Origin: Candidatus Sulfopaludibacter sp.
GTDB lineage: Bacteria > Acidobacteriota > Terriglobia > Bryobacterales > Bryobacteraceae
Direction: 5' to 3'
NCBI GenBank assembly: GCA_031292755.1
Contig: JARLGM010000061.1
Coordinates: forward strand, 1-35,399
Length of the DNA stretch: 35,399 nucleotides
Part shown: positions 1 to 7,279 of the stretch, one piece after another
How the letters are laid out: each line of letters opens with the position of its first letter
Numbering within the stretch: the first letter of the stretch is position 1
Translations under genes and position numbers: made by a program
Notes under the pieces: model-generated
What the model saw: only the letters and a program-made list of their open reading frames with translations
Database searches by the model: none
What the model was told of the DNA's origin: nothing

Positions 1-1328
1 GACTCGTACCCACGCTGAACGTGGATGCTGGACGCGCCGCCCGCCACGAGCAGGACGCGCTCCTCGCTGGTTGCGTCTCCGATGAAGTACCGCCCGCCCG
101 TCAACGCCGCGCCGCTGTCCACGCTCCAGATCGTGTCGCCCGGTCCCGCGTCGGCGGTCAGAAAGCAGCCGTCGTCCAGCGCCTCCTCCACGATCTCGAA
201 TCGTGGCGCGAACACCATGTACATCTTCCGGCAATCCAAGGTGGGAACCGTCTGGCTGTTCTTGTCGGTCAACGCGCCCAGCGGGAGGCTGATGTGGTAC
301 TTGGTGTCGTTGTCGCCGCCAGCGAACCGGATGCTGCGGTTGGCGCCGAACGTCACGCCTTGCACGTCCTTCGACGCATCGTACGAGGCGTCCCGCGCGT
401 CTACCGGGACCGTATCGTGCCAGGACCGGACGGTAACGATCTCGCCGTTGCCCAACTTACCCATCACCGTCGCGGGCGGCGGGCTGGTCTTGAACGCGAT
501 GGTGAGCGTCTTGCCAGAGGCAGTCGCCTCGATCACTCCGGACTGATCCGGCCCGGTCACCGCCACGCCCCCGGACGAGGCGTTGTTGATCGCGTCCGCG
601 AGGTTCTGCACCGCCGATTCAGCGGTGGCGAGCCCGTGAACGTGCCATTGCGCTCCCGCGCCCGCCCACGTCCCGAGCGGAAGCCCGATAGTGCCCATGC
701 CAGTCCCGCCGTACACGTTGATCTCGCCCTCGCCAACTGGCTTGGTGGAGGTGACACGAACGCACCCGTCGTCGGTAACGTCGGCGGTCGCCGCCAGGCC
801 CGCCGCACCGAATGCCACGTTGATATCGGCGGCGACCTGATCTGCGGTCTGTGCCAGGCCCGCAGTCAGGCCAACATAGATGCTCGTGCCGTCAATGATG
901 AACGTCTCCGCGATATCCAGGTCGTTCTTGAGACGCTCCTGGTATCGCTTCGCCTCGAACTCCATCTCCTTACGGTGCTTCTCGTCCTCGTCCTTGAGGT
1001 AATCCGCGAGGGTCTTCTTGTTCTCCAGAGCGAAGTGGTCCTTGGCCAACTGCTCAATGACCTTCTGCGCCTCGAACGCATCGACCTCGGGTTCCTCCTC
1101 GGTGCGGATCTTCGCCAGCAACGCGGCGTCGATCTCCTCGCCGTTCGGGATCGTCGTCTCAGAGATCCCGCGCCCGAGTTGCTTCACGATGACCTTGCGG
1201 CGGCGTTGCCTTTCGGTCCACTCGTCGTCGGAGGGAAAACGGACCCGGACGGTCTTGGAACCGTCCGGGCCGCGGAGTTGAACCGCCACCGGTCTGGTGG
1301 CGTCAAAAACAGGAGCGTTGGTTTCCAT
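1..1328 (-). CDS. Phage-like structural protein, 3' end outside window
   Basis: An uninterrupted minus-strand reading frame runs from an ATG at 1328 off the left edge (442 codons visible). An AAGGA ribosome site lies just upstream. Residues 1-75 form a small beta-rich basic part, and residues 76-140 are highly charged and probably a helical coiled coil. From about 142 the frame becomes glycine-, alanine- and threonine-rich with two copies of a motif of the type 'ADQVAADIN' (163-170) and 'VQNLADAIN' (240-248), each followed by a beta-rich stretch. This resembles hook-IN-like segments of tail and flagellar proteins. The visible end (residues 423-442, ERVLL...VQRGYE) resembles the short 'EhmlVt...ltVtRGy' element of phage tail or baseplate proteins. 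These resemblances are inference from pattern. The immediately preceding minus-strand gene fragment supports a phage-style cassette. The function is not established. A long plus-strand frame through the same DNA looks like a shadow. Confidence 0.55.
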   Translation of the reverse strand, partial: METNAPVFDATRPVAVQLRGPDGSKTVRVRFPSDDEWTERQRRRKVIVKQLGRGISETTIPNGEEIDAALLAKIRTEEEPEVDAFEAQKVIEQLAKDHFALENKKTLADYLKDEDEKHRKEMEFEAKRYQERLKNDLDIAETFIIDGTSIYVGLTAGLAQTADQVAADINVAFGAAGLAATADVTDDGCVRVTSTKPVGEGEINVYGGTGMGTIGLPLGTWAGAGAQWHVHGLATAESAVQNLADAINNASSGGVAVTGPDQSGVIEATASGKTLTIAFKTSPPPATVMGKLGNGEIVTVRSWHDTVPVDARDASYDASKDVQGVTFGANRSIRFAGGDNDTKYHISLPLGALTDKNSQTVPTLDCRKMYMVFAPRFEIVEEALDDGCFLTADAGPGDTIWSVDSGAALTGGRYFIGDATSEERVLLVAGGASSIHVQRGYE

Positions 1329-1337
1329 CGTCAGTCC

Positions 1338-1402
1338 TTACCCGCAGATTGCATCGACCGCGCACTTGCCGACCGCCGTCAGGACGCCGTTGTTCGCCTG
1401 GA
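1338..1402 (-). pseudogene. 3' remnant of the gene upstream of the phage-like protein
   Basis: On the minus strand, a frame ending in FQANNGVLTAVGKCAVDAICG and TAA (stop at 1338-1340) lies nine bases before the ATG of the phage-like gene. That is a spacing typical of phage structural operons. The frame can be followed back only to about 1402. Beyond that, the DNA codes on the other strand for a histidine kinase. Only about 21 residues are left, so the product cannot be named. Whether it was cut by a real rearrangement or by an assembly join cannot be decided here. Confidence 0.35.
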
Positions 1403-1404
1403 AG

Positions 1405-2319
1405 GCTCGCGAGAAAGGAATCGATCTGATCCAGGAAACTGCCGCGGAGGTTCCGGCGATGCTGATAGGGGACGCCGACCGGCTGCGCCAGATCCTGCTG
1501 AATCTGCTCGGCAACGCCACGAAATTCACGGAGCGCGGCAGCATCGCGGTAGAGGTGTCTCTGGCGCCGGAGGTTCCCGATGCGGCCGATACCTGTTCGG
1601 TCTGCTTTTCGGTGAGCGATACGGGCGTGGGCATCCCATACAGTAAGCAGTCGATGATCTTTGACGCGTTTGCACAGGCCGATGGCTCGATCCGGCGCCA
1701 ACAGGGCGGCACGGGGCTCGGCCTCGCGATCTGCACCAAGCTGGTCAGCCTGATGAATGGCCGCATCTGGGTGGAGAGTACTCCGGGAACCGGCAGCCGC
1801 TTCGCGTTCACCGTTCCACTCAAGAAAGCGATCGTATCGCCGCGGACGGGACAATGCGCCCCCATCGCGGCTGCTCTTGCCGCCCAACCAGCCCGTACTT
1901 TATACATCCTGCTGGCGGAGGACAACCCGGTCAATCAGAAGGTGGCGCAGCGCATCCTGGAGAAGATGGGCCACTCGGTGGCTTTAGCGCAAAATGGGCA
2001 CGAGGCGGTAGCCCTGGCCACGCAGCAGCAATTCGACGTCATCCTTATGGATGTGCAAATGCCGGAGATGGACGGTTACGAAGCCACGGAAAAGATCCGC
2101 CACTGGGAACGTTCCGTGAGCCCGGAGCGAACCCGCGTTCCGATTGTCGCGCTGACGGCGCACGCGATGAGCGGCGACCGCGGCCAGTGCCTGCTGGCCG
2201 GCATGGATGACTACCTGTCCAAGCCTATCCACCTGGAAGCGATCTCGGAATTGCTCCATCGTGTAGCGTCGGCGGGCCCGGCTCAACCGCCGAACGCCAC
2301 CCCTGCCTATACTGAATAG
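1405..2319 (+). pseudogene. Hybrid histidine kinase, 5'-truncated (HATPase + receiver)
   Basis: From about 1405 the plus strand encodes the C-terminal half of a hybrid sensor kinase. Visible parts are the HATPase_c N-box NLLGNATKFT (1501-1530), the G1 box DTGVGIP (from 1618) and the G2 box GGTGLGLAI (from 1705). A CheY-like receiver follows, with acidic pair ED (codons 1918-1923), phospho-acceptor Asp in VILMDVQMP (2050-2052), and Lys in LSKPI (2221-2223). The sensor region, the dimerisation helix and the phosphorylatable His are absent. The frame upstream of 1405 is antisense to the phage-like gene and has no kinase character. A GTG at 1297 opens the frame formally but is unlikely to be a real start. 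As it stands, the protein could not autophosphorylate. The intact family would pass phosphate from its own His to the receiver Asp. The fragment ends at TAG, six bases before the next gene. Confidence 0.85.
2308..2313 (+). promoter_or_regulatory. -10-like box close to start codon of BNR protein
   Basis: TATACT lies 11 nt before the ATG at 2325, with no Shine-Dalgarno between. It sits inside the 3' end of the kinase fragment. It fits a start site at or next to the ATG, hence a leaderless or near-leaderless mRNA. No clear -35 box is seen. Confidence 0.35.
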
Positions 2320-2324
2320 AACGT

Positions 2325-3320
2325 ATGCGACTCCTTCTGCCGGTTCTCTTCGCGGCCACCGCCATGGGGCAGCACTGGACTCCCCAGACCAGCAACAGCA
2401 CCGCTTCGCTCCGCGGCGTGAGCGCGGTCAATCAGAAGGTCGTTTTCGCCGGCGGGAGCGGCGGCACGTGGCTGGCGACCACCGATGGCGGCGTCACCTG
2501 GCGCGCTTCCAAAGTGCCGGGAGCCGAACAACTGGACTTTCGCGCCGTTCGAGCTCTGGACGAACAGACGGTATTCCTGCTCAGCATCGGCAACGGCGAC
2601 AAATCGCGACTCTACAAAACTGGCGACGGCGGCGCACATTGGGAACTGCTGCTGGCCAATCCCGACGCCAGGGGATTTCTGGACGAACTGGCTCTCTGGG
2701 ATCCGCTCCACGGTGTCATTCTGGGTGACCCCGTGGATGGCGAGTTCGCCATCTTCACTACTGCCGACGGCGGCAAGCACTGGACGCGCCAGCACGCCCC
2801 GCCGGCCATAGAGGGCGAGGGCGCATTTGCCGCGAGCAACAGCTCTCTCGCTGTGATGGGTTCATCGCAGGTTTGGTTTGGCACAGGCAGTCCGGGCGGA
2901 GCGCGGGTTTTCCACTCCACCGACCGAGGCAGGACGTGGACCGTGACCGCCGCTCCCATCCGCAACGATTCCGCCGCGGCTGGAATTTTCTCGCTAGCCT
3001 TTTCCGACGCCCGCCACGGTGTCGCGGTGGGAGGCGACTACGCCAAGTTCAACGAGGAGCTCAACAACGTCGCTATCACCAGCGATGGAGGCGGCTCCTG
3101 GAGCCAGCCGGCGGGCCGCCCGCGGGGCTTCCGCTCCGCCGTGGTCTGGTTGGAGAATCGCAAGGCCTGGCTGGTCACGGGCACGTCCGGATCGGACATC
3201 TCGACCGATGGCGGCAACACCTGGAAGAATTTTGACACCGGCAACTACAACGCGATAGGACAGGCCGGGGATGCGGTGTGGGCTGTAGGACCGCGAGGCC
3301 GCATCGCGCGGCTCGAATAA
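2325..3320 (+). CDS. Secreted BNR/Ycf48-like beta-propeller protein
   Basis: A 331-residue protein with a short signal peptide (MRLLLPVLFAATAMGQ) and exported beta-propeller body. Repeated Asp-box/BNR motifs are visible: TTDGGVTW, TGDGGAHW, TADGGKHW, STDRGRTW, TSDGGGSW, STDGGNTW. This is about six to seven blades, typical of the Ycf48/HCF136-like photosynthesis assembly-factor fold and of acidobacterial proteins often labelled 'oxidoreductase' or sialidase-like. In a non-phototroph the photosystem role does not apply. The fold is certain but the ligand is unknown. No catalytic sialidase Arg triad is evident. It starts six bases after the kinase fragment and probably has its own promoter. Confidence 0.85.
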   Translation: MRLLLPVLFAATAMGQHWTPQTSNSTASLRGVSAVNQKVVFAGGSGGTWLATTDGGVTWRASKVPGAEQLDFRAVRALDEQTVFLLSIGNGDKSRLYKTGDGGAHWELLLANPDARGFLDELALWDPLHGVILGDPVDGEFAIFTTADGGKHWTRQHAPPAIEGEGAFAASNSSLAVMGSSQVWFGTGSPGGARVFHSTDRGRTWTVTAAPIRNDSAAAGIFSLAFSDARHGVAVGGDYAKFNEELNNVAITSDGGGSWSQPAGRPRGFRSAVVWLENRKAWLVTGTSGSDISTDGGNTWKNFDTGNYNAIGQAGDAVWAVGPRGRIARLE

Positions 3321-3556
3321 GGCGCGCTACCTGCCCGCTGCCCGCTTGACCGCCAGGCTCCAGCAGGTGCCGCGGCGGCTTGTCGATAAAGCGGGTCAGC
3401 GGACCCAGTATCGCCACGGCGTCGAATGGCTGTGCAGCGTGAAGCCTGGCATATGCGTACTTCAGGCAGAGGCGCGACCGTACGGGAGCAGTTGCCGCAC
3501 ACAGTGGCTACAGTTGGTCGCGGCTCTAATTGGGATCCAAGCCCCGATAGCTGCCC
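3321..3556. other. Intergenic region, no gene recognised
   Basis: These 236 bases lie between two converging genes. Short open frames exist on both strands, but none has a recognisable domain, codon pattern or start signal. Slightly lower GC at 3530-3560 and the lack of any coding pattern suggest decayed or non-coding sequence. No terminator hairpin with a T-tract was recognised. Confidence 0.5.
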
Positions 3557-4975
3557 TCACTGGGCTCTTACTCCCGCTTCCAACTCGTTGAGGAATGCTG
3601 CCAGCCAGCGAGTTACCTCGTCCGGACGTTCCTGCTGAATCCAATGCCCCGCTCCGGGAATCAACACCTTTTTCCAGAGGTTGGGCACATTGGCTTCGAG
3701 CGCTTCGTATTCCTCATCCAGGAATTCCAAGACCGGGTCCGCCGACCCCGCCAGAAACAGCGCCCGCTGCAACAGCTTCGCGCCGTTCAGAAAGGGCGTC
3801 TGAGCCCAATTCCGATCCATGTTGCGGTAGTAATTCAAACCTCCTGTGAAGCCGGTGCGCTGGAATTCCTCCGCTGCCTCGTTGAGGTCCTTTTCCTCCA
3901 GCCACGGCGGCAGTCCGGGAGGCGTCGCGGGCAGATCCGGCGGCGCACCCGGCTCTGTCACGGGCTTCCAGCGCTGGTCCCGCGGGGAGTCTCCCGACAG
4001 CCTCCACAGTCCGGCCAACAGGCGAGCCTTCACGCCGGCAGCGAAGTACGCCTCCGCCACGGGCGACCGCAGAAACGCCTGGTAAAACACTTTCCCGGGA
4101 TACTTCCGCGCTTCCCACTGCGACTCATTCACGTCCCGGCGCGGCACGAACGGAACGCTCAACAGCGCCACCCCGCGAAACAAATCCGGCCGCAGCAAGG
4201 CGCAATGAAACGCGATCCAGGCGCCCCAATCGTGGCCGGCGACCACCGCCGGAGCACCGGCCAGGGCATCCACCAGCCCCGCGATATCCGCCGTCAACTG
4301 GAAAATGTCGTAAGCCTCCAGCGCTTCGGGACGGTCCGTCTGCCCGTAGCCGCGCAGATCCGGCGCCACCGCGTGATACCCTTCCCCGGCCAGGGCTTCC
4401 AGTTGATGCCGCCACGCACTGCCCAACTCCGGAAAGCCATGCAGCAGCACCACCAGCGGCCCGGATCCTGCCTCGGTGATGTGCATCCGGATGCCGTTGG
4501 TTTCGACGAAGCGGCGCGCCACCTGGCCATCCCACGGTTCCTGCAGGCGCTCTTCCGGCAGACCGCCGGCCAGCAGGTCCCGCGCGCGATCCTCAAACCG
4601 CACCGGCACCATGACGCGCACGCCTCCCAGGCTGTCCACCATCAAGGGATCGTGCAGCAGATGCTCGTTTTCCAGGTAGCACGGAATGCCTTCGGCCTGC
4701 AACAGGTCGCGAGCCAGCCGGCCTTCGCCCAAATACCGGAAGACCTGTACCGCCACCGGCTCTTCGATGGCGGAATCCGGCTCGAACTCCGACTCCGGCT
4801 CCGCGGCATCCCGCTCCACCGGGACGGGACTGCGCCGCTTCAGACTGCGCCGCTTCACCTCGGCGTCGTAGCATTCGCGCGCCACCTCCATCAGATCGTC
4901 GCGCTCCAGCGAAAGCAACTCTCCGTCGCTCATGGCGGCGTAGTTCCTGCGGAATTCGTCTGCCGTGATCTTCAC
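3557..4975 (-). CDS. DUF2007-like domain fused to epoxide-hydrolase-type alpha/beta hydrolase
   Basis: A 472-residue protein starting at GTG 4975. Residues 1-60 are helical and acidic. Residues about 75-135 match the DUF2007/'putative signal-transducing protein' pattern (VFRYLGEGRLARDLLQAEGI, then GGVRVMVPVRFEDRARDLL). Residues about 150-470 are an epoxide-hydrolase-like alpha/beta hydrolase. It has the oxyanion motif HGFPELG (His179), nucleophile Asp249 in GHDWGAW, a likely acid Asp413 in AGSADPV and catalytic His444 in GAGHW. An Asp nucleophile in GHDWGA points to epoxide hydrolase or haloalkane dehalogenase rather than esterase; the HGFP motif favours epoxide hydrolase. No signal peptide, so it is cytoplasmic. 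Most family members are about 300 residues; the extra length is the N-terminal fusion. The natural substrate is unknown. The gene is followed upstream by the TonB gene on the same strand, 24 bases away. Confidence 0.88.
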   Translation of the reverse strand: MKITADEFRRNYAAMSDGELLSLERDDLMEVARECYDAEVKRRSLKRRSPVPVERDAAEPESEFEPDSAIEEPVAVQVFRYLGEGRLARDLLQAEGIPCYLENEHLLHDPLMVDSLGGVRVMVPVRFEDRARDLLAGGLPEERLQEPWDGQVARRFVETNGIRMHITEAGSGPLVVLLHGFPELGSAWRHQLEALAGEGYHAVAPDLRGYGQTDRPEALEAYDIFQLTADIAGLVDALAGAPAVVAGHDWGAWIAFHCALLRPDLFRGVALLSVPFVPRRDVNESQWEARKYPGKVFYQAFLRSPVAEAYFAAGVKARLLAGLWRLSGDSPRDQRWKPVTEPGAPPDLPATPPGLPPWLEEKDLNEAAEEFQRTGFTGGLNYYRNMDRNWAQTPFLNGAKLLQRALFLAGSADPVLEFLDEEYEALEANVPNLWKKVLIPGAGHWIQQERPDEVTRWLAAFLNELEAGVRAQ

Positions 4976-4982
4976 GGAGGCG

Positions 4983-4988
4983 ATGATA
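4983..4988 (-). promoter_or_regulatory. -10-like box close to GTG start of epoxide hydrolase fusion
   Basis: On the minus strand TATCAT ends seven nt before the GTG at 4975, and no Shine-Dalgarno is present. It lies between the TonB stop and the hydrolase start. The spacing places transcription start at or beside the GTG. Confidence 0.35.
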
Positions 4989-4999
4989 GCAAACCGCGC

Positions 5000-5857
5000 T
5001 TAGAGCAGGTGGAATCCCACGTAAATGTCGGCGATCACCGCCACCGGTTTGCCGTCTTTGGTGGCCGGCTTGAACCGCCACGTCGCCACGGTCTTCAATG
5101 CCTGCTCGTCCAGCCCCAACCCGAGCGACTGGAGCACCTTGAAATTGCGCGTCTTCCCGCTGGGGTCTACCACCAGTTCCACCACTACCGTGCCTTGCAG
5201 ACGGGCTTTGCGGCCTTCATCGGAATACTCGGGCTCAGGCGCGTAAATCGCCACCGGTTTGGTCACGCCGCCGCCTACGCTGTACACCCCGCCGCCGAAT
5301 CCCCCGCGCTCGCCCGGACCCGCGCCCCCGCCGCTTCCCGTGCCCACTCCGCCACCCTTGCCGCTGCCGATGCCGCCGCCCGACCCGGCGCCGTTCGAAG
5401 GCGGGCCGATCTTGCCCAGCGGGTCGCCATAGTTGGGCATGTTGACCGTGGGCAGCACCACATCCGGTGGCGCCAGAATCGCAGCATCCATGGTGAGCCG
5501 CGGCGCCAGGTTGGCCATCACCGCCGACGGGGGAACGAACTGACGCACTGCCGCCTTGGGCAACCGGCCCTTGCTGGCTGGAAGCAGTGAGCGGTCGCCG
5601 CCCCCGCCTCCGCCTTTCATGGCGGCGGGTTTGGGAGGCGCCGCGGGCGCCAGGTCGAGCGGCATCACCAGGGTGACCGCTTGTTTCACCTTCACCTGCA
5701 CGGCGTGATTGGACAGCACCGTGAACAATAGCGCCACCACACCCGCCTGCAACAGCGTCGACATGAGAAAGGAACGAAAAATCGAGCGATACCAGGGCAT
5801 CCCTACATCGGAAAGAGAAAGAAGCCTGGGCAAAGCGATATCGGCATCATCCGGCAT
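5000..5857 (-). CDS. TonB-family energy transducer protein
   Basis: A 285-residue inner-membrane protein. An N-terminal cytoplasmic part (about 1-30) is followed by one membrane segment (around residues 31-52, LMSTLLQAGVVALLFTVL). Next comes a proline/glycine-rich periplasmic linker with a long GSGGG-type tract. The C-terminal TonB fold (about 200-285) has the characteristic PEPEYSDEGRKARLQGTV and ALKTVATWRFKPATKDGKP segments. TonB proteins couple the ExbB/ExbD proton-motive machinery to outer-membrane receptors; no exbB/exbD is in the window, but a receptor-like gene lies at 32847. The start is the ATG at 5857, with an AGGAG site about seven bases before it. The 5' region has a promoter and an unusual operator array (separate entries), which suggests control by a repressor. 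In related acidobacteria such TonB genes often sit with BlaI/M56 regulators. None is visible here. Confidence 0.88.
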   Translation of the reverse strand: MPDDADIALPRLLSLSDVGMPWYRSIFRSFLMSTLLQAGVVALLFTVLSNHAVQVKVKQAVTLVMPLDLAPAAPPKPAAMKGGGGGGDRSLLPASKGRLPKAAVRQFVPPSAVMANLAPRLTMDAAILAPPDVVLPTVNMPNYGDPLGKIGPPSNGAGSGGGIGSGKGGGVGTGSGGGAGPGERGGFGGGVYSVGGGVTKPVAIYAPEPEYSDEGRKARLQGTVVVELVVDPSGKTRNFKVLQSLGLGLDEQALKTVATWRFKPATKDGKPVAVIADIYVGFHLL

Positions 5858-5867
5858 GGCACTCTCC

Positions 5868-5905
5868 TGCTAGTTTTTTAGCACGTACATGCTAAATTTC
5901 TAGCA
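5868..5905 (-). promoter_or_regulatory. Phased operator array, four TAGCA half-sites
   Basis: Four 5-bp half-sites alternate in orientation: TGCTA (5868-5872), TAGCA (5879-5883), TGCTA (5890-5894) and TAGCA (5901-5905). Every spacer is exactly 6 bp, so the period is 11 bp, about one helical turn. The central pair forms a 16-bp near-perfect palindrome around GTAC (5879-5894). The array covers the -10 and start region of the TonB gene. It looks like a cooperative binding site for a dimeric repressor, perhaps of the BlaI/CopY winged-helix type (inference). Confidence 0.6.
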
Positions 5906-5926
5906 CCAACGGACTGCGCCTGTCAA
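5897..5926 (-). promoter_or_regulatory. Sigma-70-type promoter of TonB gene
   Basis: On the minus strand, a perfect TTGACA (-35, 5926-5921) is followed after 18 bp by TAGAAA (-10, 5902-5897). The -10 box overlaps the outermost TAGCA half-site, so a bound repressor would block RNA polymerase. Confidence 0.5.
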
Positions 5927-5933
5927 GCCGCAG

Positions 5934-5939
5934 TACAAT
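5934..5939 (+). promoter_or_regulatory. -10-like box close to start codon of DoxX-like gene
   Basis: TACAAT ends 10 nt before the ATG at 5950 and there is no Shine-Dalgarno. The divergent TonB promoter lies directly to the left, so regulation may be shared. Confidence 0.4.
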
Positions 5940-5949
5940 ACTCCAATCC

Positions 5950-7188
5950 ATGAAATACTGGCCGCTGCCGTTACGCCTGTCTTTCCGCTTTCTGTTCTGC
6001 TATTACCTGCTGTACATGGCGCCGGCCCACGGCTCCGCCAACCTGCTCGACATGCTGCCCGGCACTTCGTGGGTCACGCGCCCTTACATGAAGATGTGGG
6101 ACGGCATCGAGACCTGGACGGCGGTGCACGTCTTTCACCTGAGCGGCGAAGTCACCACGCGATTCCCTACCGGCAGCGGCGACACCACGCTGGATTACAT
6201 CGAGTTGCTCTGCTTCGTAGTGCTGGCGCTGTTCGCGGCCCTGGTGTGGTCTGTGCTGGACCGCCGCCGGCCGGACTACCGGCGCCTGCACGCCTGGCTG
6301 CGCGTGCTGGTCCGCTACACCCTGGCGGTGACCATGTTCGCTTACGGATTCGCCAAAATCTTTCCGTTGCAGTTCCGGACCCCCGGCTTTGCGCGACTGA
6401 TGGAGCCTTACGGCGAATTCTCGCCCATGGGAGCCCTGTGGTGGTTCATGGGCGCTTCCACGGCGTACATTATTTTCTGCGGCGCGGCGGAGGTGCTGGG
6501 CGGCCTGCTGCTGCTGTTGCGGCGCACCACCCCGCTGGGCGCGATGGTCTCTTTCGGCGTGCTCTGTAACATCGTGGCCCTCAACTATTGCTACGACGTC
6601 CCGGTGAAGCTGTACTCCACCAACCTGCTGCTGATGGCCGTTTTTCTGATGGCGCCGGATCTGCGCCGCCTCTGCGCGTTGCTGATTCTCAATCGCCCCA
6701 CCGAACCCGCGGACCTCTCAGCCCCAGGCTTCACCAACCGGAGACTGCGCGTCGCGGTCGTAGCGGCGCCCGTGCTGTTCGTGGGCTATGTGCTCTATCA
6801 ACAGATCCACGGCGGCTGGCAAGCTTACCAGAGCACCCGCGTCCACCTCAAACGGCCGCCGCTGTACGGAATGTATGTGGCGGATCCCCTGCCCGCCGAT
6901 CCTTCGCAGTGGCACAAAGTTGCCATCGAATTCCCCACCGCTCTTACGGTGCGCCGGATGGATGACACGGTGAAGAACTACGGCGTCAAATACGACGAAG
7001 CCAAAAGCACCATCACCCTCACCGCGGGCAAGGATGTTCCCCTAACCCTGATCTACTCGCGGCCGGATCCCGACCACTTGCAATTCACCGGCCCCATCAC
7101 GCTCCGCCTGCGCAAACTCGACCTCGCGAAATTCCTGCTGTTGAGCCGGGGCTTCCGTTGGATCAACGAACGCCCGTTCAACCGGTGA
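5950..7188 (+). CDS. DoxX-like integral membrane protein with C-terminal soluble domain
   Basis: A 412-residue protein. About six to seven hydrophobic segments are seen, including residues around 10-25, 82-102, 125-142, 160-186, 193-212 and 217-235, with another near 270-290. The central part (TMFAYGFAKIFPLQF...GASTAYIIFCGAAEVLGGLLLLLRRTTPLGA) has the DoxX/DoxD-like pattern. Residues about 295-412 form a soluble domain, rich in beta strand by pattern, that is probably periplasmic. The DoxX superfamily includes quinone-linked membrane subunits, but many members have unknown roles and no catalytic residues can be assigned here. The gene is divergent from tonB and shares its 92-base control region. 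Confidence 0.7.
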   Translation: MKYWPLPLRLSFRFLFCYYLLYMAPAHGSANLLDMLPGTSWVTRPYMKMWDGIETWTAVHVFHLSGEVTTRFPTGSGDTTLDYIELLCFVVLALFAALVWSVLDRRRPDYRRLHAWLRVLVRYTLAVTMFAYGFAKIFPLQFRTPGFARLMEPYGEFSPMGALWWFMGASTAYIIFCGAAEVLGGLLLLLRRTTPLGAMVSFGVLCNIVALNYCYDVPVKLYSTNLLLMAVFLMAPDLRRLCALLILNRPTEPADLSAPGFTNRRLRVAVVAAPVLFVGYVLYQQIHGGWQAYQSTRVHLKRPPLYGMYVADPLPADPSQWHKVAIEFPTALTVRRMDDTVKNYGVKYDEAKSTITLTAGKDVPLTLIYSRPDPDHLQFTGPITLRLRKLDLAKFLLLSRGFRWINERPFNR

Positions 7189-7279
7189 GATTGTCTTCAT
7201 CGCGGTTGTCTCTTTCGCTGTTCTCAGCGTCTTCCTTCGCGCCTCAGCGCCGCGATCAGTTTACCTCTCCGGATCCGGA

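Noticed and set aside
1300-1420. Prophage attachment site at the junction
   Set aside because: No direct repeat, tRNA end or integrase is visible, so an att site cannot be supported.
21-1646. 541-codon plus-strand frame at the left edge
   Set aside because: It is Arg-rich and without a domain, and is antisense to the phage-like gene; it also runs through the kinase in another frame.
3321-3556. Possible transposase remnant
   Set aside because: Short frames are present, but I could not match any of them to a transposase motif.
3644-5590. 648-codon plus-strand frame
   Set aside because: It is a shadow of the epoxide hydrolase and TonB genes, rich in His, Arg and Gln with no domain.
7189-7279. 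Possible dispersed repeat between DoxX-like and aldo/keto reductase genes
   Set aside because: It has a repetitive look (ctcagcg and cctcagcgccg), but no clear inverted or tandem unit could be defined.
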